DNA of 6,742 bases from Bordetella parapertussis. GTDB lineage: Bacteria; Cyanobacteriota; Cyanobacteriia; PCC-6307; Cyanobiaceae. The position numbers were made by a program, and so were the translations under genes. Under the pieces are notes generated by a model. The model was not told the DNA's origin. It did not search any database and was given only the letters and a program-made list of their open reading frames with translations. Below, piece after piece: positions 1-5,013 of this stretch; position 1 is the first letter of the stretch, and the number at the start of each line of letters is the position of its first letter. The stretch spans positions 1 to 6,742 of the forward strand of contig CALPMR020000166.1 in the NCBI GenBank assembly GCA_943324725.2, read 5' to 3'.

Positions 1-108
1 ATGGTTTTGCTCCCAGCCAGTTGGCCGGTTTGACGCCACCTGGATGCCGAATGGACATCACCCCTTGGTCGCGCTCCGGCTCGGGGATGTCGACTGGCTC
101 GCCGCCGT
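1..108. other. window edge segment downstream of chrA, no assignable gene
   Basis: No gene is assigned here. On the plus strand the frame starting at base 2 is open from the window edge and runs on into the antisense of chrA. Its first ~37 codons (including FDATWMPNGHHPLVALRLGD) look more protein-like than the rest, so it could be the 3' end of a gene that converges on chrA. On the minus strand an ATG at 56-58 opens a frame (MSIRHPGGVKPANWLGAKP) that leaves the window, so a gene start is equally possible. I recognise neither peptide, and no terminator hairpin with a T-tract is visible after chrA. Confidence 0.2.
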
Positions 109-1509
109 TCAACCCACCAGCACCTTCACCACCCCCACCAGAGCGGCCACACCGATCAAGCGCAACACCCCCCAGTGCCAGCGCAGCAACAGCAGCAGGC
201 TGGCCGCCAGGATCGCCAGCGCTGCCGGATCGAGGCTGCCGCCGGGCCACAGGGCCGGCCCGGCGAACAGCAGCGCCAGGCTGGCGATCACCCCCACCAC
301 GGCGGCGGTGATCGCCGTGAGCGGCGGCCCCAGCCGCAGATCTTCGCGGCTGGCCTCCACGAACGGGCCGCCGGCCAGGATGAACACAAAAGACGGCAGG
401 AAGGTGAACCACACCACCACCAGGCCCGCCAGCAGCGCCTGGGCCAGGGAGCCACTGCTGTTCCAGCCGCCCATGAAGCCCACAAACGCCACCACCATGA
501 TCAGCGGGCCCGGCGTGGTTTCGCCCAGGGCCAGGCCATCGAGCATCTGGTGGGCATTGAGCCAGCCGTGGGTCTCCACCGCCCCCTGGGCCACGTAGGG
601 CAGCACCGCGTAGGCACCACCGAAACTCATCAGCGCCACGCGGCTGAAGAAGCGCGCCATCGTCGCCAGGGGGCCAGCGACGCCCCCCTGCCAGCTCAAC
701 GCCGCCAAGGGCACAGCCAGAGCCAGGCCACTGATCAGCAGCGTGACGGCCAGCTGGTGGGCCTGGACCAGCGCATGGCTGGGCGTCGGTGTGTCGTCGT
801 CATGCAGCGCCCGGACCCGCTCAGCCGCCTCCCCCATCGCCCCCGACGAAAGTCCAGGGATGCTGGGAACACGACTGGCGAGCTGAAACCAGGCCGGCCG
901 CAACCGTCCGCCGATCCAGCCCGTCAGAGCTGCCGCCCCCACCAGCAGCGGATAGGGCAGCCGCAGCCAAACCAGGCCGAGGAAAGCGGCCACAGCGATC
1001 GCCAGCAGCGGCGGCTGGTGCAGGGTGCGCCGCCCCAGCCGCCAGGCGGCCTGCAGCACGATCGCCAGCACCGCCGGTTTCAGGGCCCAGAACAGCGCCA
1101 CCAGCAGCGGCAGCTGACCCCAGAGGGCATAGAGGCAGGACAGCCCCAGCAACAGCAGCACCGAGGGCAACAGGAACAGCCCGCCGGCGATCAGGCCACC
1201 GGGAATGCCATGCATCAACCAGCCCAGATAGGTGGCCAGCTGGGTGGCCTCCGGCCCCGGCAGCAGCATGCAGTAGTTGAGGGCATGCAGAAAGCGACGC
1301 TCCGAGAGCCATTGGCGCCGCTGCACCAACTCGCTGTGCAGCAAAGCGATCTGCCCCGCCGGCCCACCGAAGCTCACCAGCCCCAGCTGCAGCCAGAAGC
1401 GGGCGGCGTTGGCCAGGGAAGGGGAGACATTGGTCACGGTGGCAGTGGGCACGGCGGCAGGCGGCTGGGGGCAGTGGGTTGGCCTCAGGGCCTGACGGAT
1501 CGCCAGCAT
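109..1509 (-). CDS. chrA: ChrA-type chromate transporter (CHR family)
   Basis: This is an inner-membrane transporter of the CHR superfamily, whose characterised members expel chromate using the proton motive force. The 466-residue product has the family's two homologous halves. The N-terminal half carries SFGG (residues 46-49) followed by PGPEATQLA (84-92). The C-terminal half repeats the pattern with SFGG (295-298) and GETTPGPL (329-336). Each half is followed by long hydrophobic stretches consistent with about ten or more membrane segments, and a charged linker near residues 226-246 joins the halves. Length is normal for two-domain ChrA. An in-frame ATG 14 codons further upstream (1549-1551) has no ribosome binding site, whereas the ATG at 1507-1509 is preceded by GGAGG at a 6-base spacing, so the latter is chosen. 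Homology usually begins near residue 30, so a GTG at 1435-1437 is another option. No chrB neighbour is visible. Chromate as the substrate is inferred from family, not shown. Confidence 0.93.
   Translation of the reverse strand: MLAIRQALRPTHCPQPPAAVPTATVTNVSPSLANAARFWLQLGLVSFGGPAGQIALLHSELVQRRQWLSERRFLHALNYCMLLPGPEATQLATYLGWLMHGIPGGLIAGGLFLLPSVLLLLGLSCLYALWGQLPLLVALFWALKPAVLAIVLQAAWRLGRRTLHQPPLLAIAVAAFLGLVWLRLPYPLLVGAAALTGWIGGRLRPAWFQLASRVPSIPGLSSGAMGEAAERVRALHDDDTPTPSHALVQAHQLAVTLLISGLALAVPLAALSWQGGVAGPLATMARFFSRVALMSFGGAYAVLPYVAQGAVETHGWLNAHQMLDGLALGETTPGPLIMVVAFVGFMGGWNSSGSLAQALLAGLVVVWFTFLPSFVFILAGGPFVEASREDLRLGPPLTAITAAVVGVIASLALLFAGPALWPGGSLDPAALAILAASLLLLLRWHWGVLRLIGVAALVGVVKVLVG
995..1002. 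repeat. HIP1-like octamer GCGATCGC
   Basis: This perfect GCGATCGC palindrome lies inside chrA. The octamer is strongly over-represented in many cyanobacterial genomes. I found only one copy in the window, so it is weak support for a cyanobacterial host. Confidence 0.45.
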
Positions 1510-1515
1510 CCTCGG

Positions 1516-1520
1516 CCTCC
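1516..1520 (-). promoter_or_regulatory. ribosome binding site that sets the chrA start
   Basis: Read on the minus strand this is GGAGG, six bases before the ATG at 1507-1509. It is the clearest Shine-Dalgarno sequence in the window and is why the shorter chrA start is preferred over the upstream ATG. Confidence 0.7.
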
Positions 1521-1535
1521 GCTTCACATCGGCTG

Positions 1536-1549
1536 GTGGTTCAAACCAC
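1536..1549. promoter_or_regulatory. short dyad upstream of chrA, candidate operator
   Basis: GTGGTT and AACCAC form a perfect 6-bp inverted repeat separated by two bases. It sits 27 bases upstream of the chosen chrA start, in the 97-bp gap between chrA and the divergent small ORF. That position suits a regulator binding site, but arms this short can occur by chance and no -10/-35 pair could be recognised with it. Confidence 0.25.
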
Positions 1550-1606
1550 ATGGGCGCCAGTCGGGGCTCGGTAGGACAGGGGCATCCCTCCGGCTATCCA
1601 GGGCCC

Positions 1607-1933
1607 ATGAAGCCATCGCCGCCGCCGAACAACCTGGGACCGACCCTGCTGCTCGCCGTCGGCCTGCTGTCGTCTCCCCTGGTTGTCGGCGTTCCCCTGG
1701 TGATCGTCGCCCTGGCCGCCGTGCGCACCGCCGCCGGGGATCCGGCTCTGCCGCGGCTGACGCGCTGGCTGCAGCGCCTGCGTCGTGCTCAGATCCTGCC
1801 GGCAGCACGGCCTCGTTTCGCCAGTGTGCACTCCCAGCAATTGGCGAGCAAAGCCGCTCAAGTCTCTCCAGGGTCGACTCTGCGGTTGCAGTCCAACGCC
1901 ATGGGGCTGAGCCCCTGTTGTCGTGAACGATGA
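1607..1933 (+). CDS. small membrane protein, C-terminus probably replaced by IS debris
   Basis: No function is recognised. The 108-residue product has a proline-rich start, then a hydrophobic stretch at residues 11-38 (LLLAVGLLSSPLVVGVPLVI) that would make one or two membrane passes. An arginine-rich basic segment follows (RLTRWLQRLRRAQ, about 50-62), as expected on the cytoplasmic side. The ATG at 1607 directly precedes the membrane segment; the in-frame ATG at 1550 would add 19 uncharacteristic residues and run back over the upstream ATG of chrA. Only a weak AGGG is seen before 1607. From about residue 73 onward the reading is antisense to the C-terminal piece of an IS630 transposase (1824-1952). 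The tail therefore looks like accidental readthrough, and the original gene probably ended at or after about residue 65-70. It may be a truncated gene or still work as a short membrane protein. Confidence 0.55.
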   Translation: MKPSPPPNNLGPTLLLAVGLLSSPLVVGVPLVIVALAAVRTAAGDPALPRLTRWLQRLRRAQILPAARPRFASVHSQQLASKAAQVSPGSTLRLQSNAMGLSPCCRER

Positions 1934-2085
1934 AGTGCTGGAGGTCTTGCACGCCGTAGCCCTGCGAGCTACGGCGATCCGCTGCCATCACGACGCGCCC
2001 GCTGCACGATCAAATGGGGCAACGACCTTGAGTCGGCGAGGCCCTGGAGCTGCCGATGCTCGTCGTCGCTGCGAACCAGCGGCGG
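1824..2085 (-). pseudogene. IS630-family transposase remnant, internally deleted
   Basis: Two pieces of an IS630-type (Tc1/mariner-like DDE) transposase lie in order on the minus strand. The N-terminal piece (2085 to 1993) reads PPLV, then SDDEHRQLQ, then SRSLPHLIVQRAR, which is the typical start of these proteins before the helix-turn-helix. The C-terminal piece (1952 to 1824) reads HFIVHDN, then WTATAESTLERLERL, then SPIAGSAH, the typical end just before the stop codon. The two are in different frames. About 40 bases containing a hairpin (1952-1976) separate them, so the helix-turn-helix and the whole DDE catalytic core are absent. Intact relatives have roughly 340-360 residues; about 75 codons remain. 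The expected terminal stop after the final His reads TGG. No terminal inverted repeats or TA target duplication could be located by eye. The element is certainly inactive. The family call rests on remembered consensus motifs, not on a search. Confidence 0.75.
1952..1976. repeat. perfect 9-bp stem-loop inside the IS remnant
   Basis: The arms CGCCGTAGC (1952-1960) and GCTACGGCG (1968-1976) are perfect complements around the 7-base loop CCTGCGA. The hairpin lies exactly where the N- and C-terminal transposase pieces meet. No T-run follows on either strand, so it is a poor intrinsic terminator. It could be a deletion scar, since palindromes promote deletions, or a dispersed palindromic repeat. 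Confidence 0.6.
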
Positions 2086-2141
2086 CTGCTGACCAACGGT
2101 GGCCACTGACCAACGGTGGCCACTGACCAGCGGTGGCCCGG
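2074..2141. repeat. 17-bp tandem repeat, about four copies
   Basis: Two identical units, GACCAACGGTGGCCACT, lie at 2091-2107 and 2108-2124. A third at 2125-2141 is diverged (GACCAGCGGTGGCCCGG), and a fourth at 2074-2090 matches the unit at 12 of 17 positions. Each perfect unit contains the 8-bp palindrome GTGGCCAC. The 2074-2090 copy coincides with the PPLV codons of the IS630 transposase fragment, which suggests the array grew by duplication out of the transposase start. There are no spacers, so this is not CRISPR. Confidence 0.8.
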
Positions 2142-2501
2142 ATCCAGCCAGCCCGATGGAATGATCGCCCCAGGAGATCCTCCATCGTTTGGCTGTCATG
2201 GCCGGGACTACGGATCAGGGCGGCATCATCGGCCCTGGCCAAGCCCGATCCTTCCCCCTCGCGCTTCGACTGGTTGCCTGAGAAGCACCAATCGGCAGGA
2301 AAAGGCTGCTCGACATAGGCAAAGTCGGCTGAAGTCCACAGTGATGATTGGCGTCCAGCGCTCGATGGCGGTTCCGAATCGCAGGTGCCCCGGCTCTGTC
2401 GACAGATCTGGTCATGAATCGCGAAGCTGCAGGACACCAGGATGATCAAGATGTTGATCCTGCCGTTAGCTTGGCTGCAGTGATCAAGCTTTGACGTCAT
2501 C
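2142..2501. other. 360-bp stretch without a recognisable gene
   Basis: No frame on either strand gives a product I recognise. A long open frame on the minus strand crosses this region and the start of the next gene, but its composition (many R, S, H and short mixed stretches) and its overlap with a clear signal-peptide gene argue against it. The 5' part may be further mobile-element debris, because it adjoins the IS630 remnant and the tandem repeat. The 3' part should contain the promoter of the gene starting at 2502. No convincing -35/-10 pair or Shine-Dalgarno is seen, only the dyad at 2438-2462. Confidence 0.5.
2438..2462. promoter_or_regulatory. dyad upstream of the lactonase-like gene, candidate operator
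   Basis: CAGGAT (2438-2443) and ATCCTG (2457-2462) are inverted repeats. Nested between them GATCAA (2444-2449) and TTGATC (2454-2459) form a second perfect inverted pair around GATG. The octamer TGATCAAG at 2443-2450 recurs at 2481-2488, 13 bases before the ATG. The layout suits a regulator site in front of a transcription unit, but no regulator gene is present and the arms are short. Confidence 0.3.
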
Positions 2502-3506
2502 ATGCGCCGATCCCTGCATCGATCTTTGGCCTCACTTCGATGCGGTGTCCTGGTAGCGCTCTTCCTCGTCGCTGCCACATCGGCAGCCAGCCGAGCAGCC
2601 GAGTCAGCCATCGGGACCTGGCGGATACGCGTGCTCACCACCTACGCCCAACCTCTGGCCCATGAGGGGCCCGTGTTCCTGCCCGAAACGCAGGAACTCT
2701 TCTTCACCTCCAACCGCTTGCAACGTCCGGATGGCAGTCAATATGTAATTGCCTCAATCTTCAATGTCGTGACCGGCAAGACCAGAGATCTCGGTCTTAC
2801 GGAGTCCATCCCGATGGCCAATGGCGCTTTCCGCCTCCGCAACGGCATCCTTGTGGTGACCATGCAGGGAGATCGCACGCGTCCAGCTGGTCTTGCTACC
2901 TATGATCCTGCCACCGGACAGGTGCAGATCCTGACCAAGGGGTTTGCCAACAATCAGTTCAACAGTCCTAACGACGTTGTCCAGGCCAGCGATCTTGCGA
3001 TCTGGTTCACCGATCCCCAGTACGGCTATGAGCAGGCCTTCAGGCCCAAGCCCACGCTGGGCAACTGGGTGTGGCGCCTGGATGGTTCCGGGCATGGGCA
3101 GCGGTTGATGATCGATGGCTTTGCCAAGCCCAATGGCATCGCCTTCAGCCGCGATCAGCGCTATGTCTATGTGACTGATTCGGGTTACATTGCCGGAAAT
3201 GGGGAGCGCAATAGCGTTCTTCCTCGCACAATTTATCGCTATCGTGTGCTGACCACCCCAGAAGGTCCGCTTGCTACGGATCGCATCACGTTCTGTGTGG
3301 TCACCAAGGGCATTCCAGATGGCCTGAAGGTTGACGATCAAGACCGCATCTGGACGGCAACTGGCGCTGGCCTGGAGGTATTCAGCAAAGAGGGCACGCC
3401 CCTGGCCGTGATTCCCATTGAGGGTGGTGTGAGCAACTTTGCTCTTGCTGGTGATGGTGGAGCTTACGTGATGGGTGAAACCAAAATTTACCGCTTGGAT
3501 TCCTGA
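2502..3506 (+). CDS. exported SMP-30/gluconolactonase-like lactonohydrolase
   Basis: This is a six-bladed beta-propeller of the SMP-30/gluconolactonase/LRE family, whose members use one divalent metal to hydrolyse lactones such as gluconolactone. A Sec-type signal peptide is visible: basic MRRSLHRS, hydrophobic core at residues 15-28, likely cleavage around residues 28-33. The family ligands are all in order: Glu55 (HEGP), Asn157 (SPNDVV), Asn211 (KPNGIAF) and Asp273 (IPDGLKVD). They correspond to Glu18, Asn103, Asn154 and Asp204 of human SMP-30. The block FTDPQYGYEQAFRP (169-182) recalls the longer fungal-type lactonohydrolases. The length, 334 residues including the signal, is normal. The ATG at 2502 directly opens the signal peptide but lacks a clear Shine-Dalgarno. 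Its stop codon is one base from the next gene's start, suggesting a two-gene unit. The product should act in the periplasm or outside the cell. The substrate is unknown. Confidence 0.88.
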   Translation: MRRSLHRSLASLRCGVLVALFLVAATSAASRAAESAIGTWRIRVLTTYAQPLAHEGPVFLPETQELFFTSNRLQRPDGSQYVIASIFNVVTGKTRDLGLTESIPMANGAFRLRNGILVVTMQGDRTRPAGLATYDPATGQVQILTKGFANNQFNSPNDVVQASDLAIWFTDPQYGYEQAFRPKPTLGNWVWRLDGSGHGQRLMIDGFAKPNGIAFSRDQRYVYVTDSGYIAGNGERNSVLPRTIYRYRVLTTPEGPLATDRITFCVVTKGIPDGLKVDDQDRIWTATGAGLEVFSKEGTPLAVIPIEGGVSNFALAGDGGAYVMGETKIYRLDS

Positions 3507-3507
3507 G

Positions 3508-4650
3508 ATGTCGATCAAAGTTCATGCCCGTTGCCTGAGCATCTTGGCTCTGGGCGTTCTGTCTGGTGTCAGTCTCGTTGGCCTGGCCGCAAGTCCGCAG
3601 GCCATGGCGCAAGCTGTGCCTGAGGCCATTGTTGTTGCCCTGTCGCCAACCTACAGTTGGAATGGGGTGACGGTTTCGCGAACTGGCAGGCTGTTTGTCA
3701 GCATGCAACGGGATACTCCAGGCTCGACCACTCCTTCTGTTGGTGAGATTCTGCCCAACGGCAACATCGTCCCCTTCCCGGGAGGTCGCTGGAATCAGTA
3801 TAAGTCCGGCAACTCAGGCGAAGATCAGTTTGTCGGCATCAATTCAGTGGTGTCAGATGCCGCCGATCAGTTGTTCGTCGTTGATCCGGCGGGTATCGGG
3901 GGCAAGCCGATCAAAGGCATGGCCAAGCTGGTTCAGATTGATATTTCCAGTAAGCGCGTTGTACGTGTGTATTCTTTTGATGAAATGGCTGTCCCTGAGG
4001 GCGGATTCATCAACGATGTTCGCGTGGCAGACGGCTATGCCTACCTTCCCGATTCCAGTCTGGGGGCGTTGGTTGTTCTCCATCTCAAGACCGGTCATGC
4101 ACGCCGAGTTCTTGCTAATGATATTCGTCTGCGTTCCGATCGCAAGCTCGGACTTGCTGTAAACGGTCAGCCATATCTGAACTCTCAGGGAGTCCTTCCC
4201 AATGGAAACATGAATGTCAATCCAATTGAGCTCAGTGCTGATGGTCGCTATCTCTATTTTCAGCCCAGCGGTGGCCCTGAGCTGATGAGGCTTGAAACCC
4301 GCTTGCTCAGGGATTTCTCGACTCCTGATTCGGCGCTGTCGAGGGCGATCGAGTCGATGGGGCGTGGCCCGTTCAATGCCGGGATGACGATGACAGCCGA
4401 CGGTTCAATCTATTTCAGTGACATCGAGATTGGTGGTATCTCCCGCCGCTATCCAGATGGCCATTTTGAAGTGGTCGCTCGTGGACCAAGTTCCATGCTT
4501 GTCTGGCCCGATGCCTCCCGGTTGGGTCCCGATGGCTACTTGTATTTCCCTGCGTCACAGATCAACCGATTCGCGGGCAATAGTCCTACCGGGACATCAC
4601 AACTCAAGTTTCCTTTCCACCTGTTCAAGGTCAAGGTCGTAGCGCCCTGA
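3508..4650 (+). CDS. exported major royal jelly (MRJP/yellow) family protein
   Basis: This is a bacterial member of the MRJP/yellow family, a six-bladed beta-propeller known best from insects, where it includes royal jelly proteins and pigment-pathway proteins. Bacterial members have no agreed reaction. The 380-residue product starts with a signal peptide (hydrophobic core at residues 9-28) ending in AMA before Gln35, a textbook Sec cleavage site. Family motifs follow in order: WNGVTVS (51-57), TPSVGEILPNG (75-85), FVVDPAG (123-129), FINDVRV (167-173), YLPDSSLGALVVL (179-191), ELSADGRYLYFQP (241-253), WPDASRLGPDGYLY (333-346) and the closing PFHLFKVKV (369-377). The ATG at 3508 is chosen because it opens the signal peptide; an in-frame ATG at 3475 lies inside the upstream gene. 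The stop and start form TGAGATG, so translational coupling is likely. Base composition is lower in GC than chrA and metX. A small-ligand binder or partner of the lactonase is possible. Confidence 0.87.
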   Translation: MSIKVHARCLSILALGVLSGVSLVGLAASPQAMAQAVPEAIVVALSPTYSWNGVTVSRTGRLFVSMQRDTPGSTTPSVGEILPNGNIVPFPGGRWNQYKSGNSGEDQFVGINSVVSDAADQLFVVDPAGIGGKPIKGMAKLVQIDISSKRVVRVYSFDEMAVPEGGFINDVRVADGYAYLPDSSLGALVVLHLKTGHARRVLANDIRLRSDRKLGLAVNGQPYLNSQGVLPNGNMNVNPIELSADGRYLYFQPSGGPELMRLETRLLRDFSTPDSALSRAIESMGRGPFNAGMTMTADGSIYFSDIEIGGISRRYPDGHFEVVARGPSSMLVWPDASRLGPDGYLYFPASQINRFAGNSPTGTSQLKFPFHLFKVKVVAP

Positions 4651-4677
4651 CGCTGGCTGGCAGGTCGCCATCAGGGC
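4644..4677. terminator. bulged hairpin between converging reading frames
   Basis: GCCCTGA (4644-4650) pairs with TCAGGGC (4671-4677). Next to it TGGC (4654-4657) pairs with GCCA (4667-4670) around a 9-base loop, giving 11 bp with a 3-base bulge. The outer arms contain the TGA stop of the MRJP gene and, on the other strand, the TGA stop of the minus-strand frame at 4671. The position suits a bidirectional terminator, but no T-tract follows, so the call is tentative. Confidence 0.35.
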
Positions 4678-4886
4678 ATCACGGCAGCGTGGTCATCCGC
4701 AACCCAGAGCTGCTCCAGGAACGGCCAGTCCTGCCTGTCCTGTCGTCGCAATCTGGTGGTGACCGTGAGCATTTGGCTGCGGCTGACGGCACCGCCTGTG
4801 GACTGGCGGCCAAGGTTGATGTTGCCTGGGACGTCCGGCCATCGTCTTGCCATGGTGGAGCGGATCGTTTCCAGCAGCGGCTGCAA
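4671..4886 (-). CDS. unrecognised small ORF or decayed gene downstream of metX
   Basis: No family is recognised. From a TTG at 4884-4886 the frame gives 71 residues, including TMARRWPDVPGNINLGRQ and FLEQLWVADDHAAVMP, with mostly G or C in third positions, as in real genes of this GC class. The same frame stays open upstream to a stop at 4989-4991, adding IQFPWRFGPPGETG and a P/A-rich stretch, so the true start may be earlier, but no ATG or GTG exists there. An ATG at 4990-4992 in a neighbouring frame overlaps that stop, and a one-base shift would join it to this frame. That pattern suggests a frameshifted start, a rare start codon or a dying gene. It lies on the metX strand just beyond the metX stop and could be co-transcribed. 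The competing plus-strand frames (4689-5093, 4756-5178) look like shadows. Confidence 0.4.
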   Translation of the reverse strand: MQPLLETIRSTMARRWPDVPGNINLGRQSTGGAVSRSQMLTVTTRLRRQDRQDWPFLEQLWVADDHAAVMP

Positions 4887-5013
4887 GCTGACAAGCGGCC
4901 CCGTTTCTCCAGGGGGGCCAAAGCGCCACGGGAACTGGATGCCCGCGGCCGGAAGGATTGCAGGAGCCGCGGCCGATGGCCCGGAGCGTCATGGCAGCAG
5001 GGGGGCCTGCCCG

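Noticed and set aside
175..1926. 583-codon plus-strand open frame opposite chrA
   Set aside because: It is extremely rich in Q, R, H and G, as expected for the reverse of CTG/CAG-biased membrane-protein codons, and chrA on the other strand has clear family motifs.
2074..2141. IS21-family terminal repeats or a CRISPR fragment
   Set aside because: The GTGGCCAC-containing units recall the multiple end repeats of IS21 elements, but the adjacent coding remnant is IS630-like and one unit is part of its coding sequence. CRISPR is excluded because the units are contiguous with no spacers.
1988..2641. 217-codon minus-strand frame over the intergenic region
   Set aside because: It crosses the tandem repeat and the signal-peptide region of the lactonase-like gene, is of mixed low-quality composition, and is not in the frame that holds the transposase N-terminal motif.
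2502..3506. Quorum-quenching AHL lactonase
   Set aside because: The ligand set is that of SMP-30-type propellers; the HxHxDH motif of metallo-beta-lactamase-fold AHL lactonases is absent, and nothing in the context points to signal degradation.
3475..3507. Upstream ATG as the start of the MRJP-family gene
   Set aside because: It lies within the upstream gene and would place eleven residues ahead of an otherwise perfect signal peptide.
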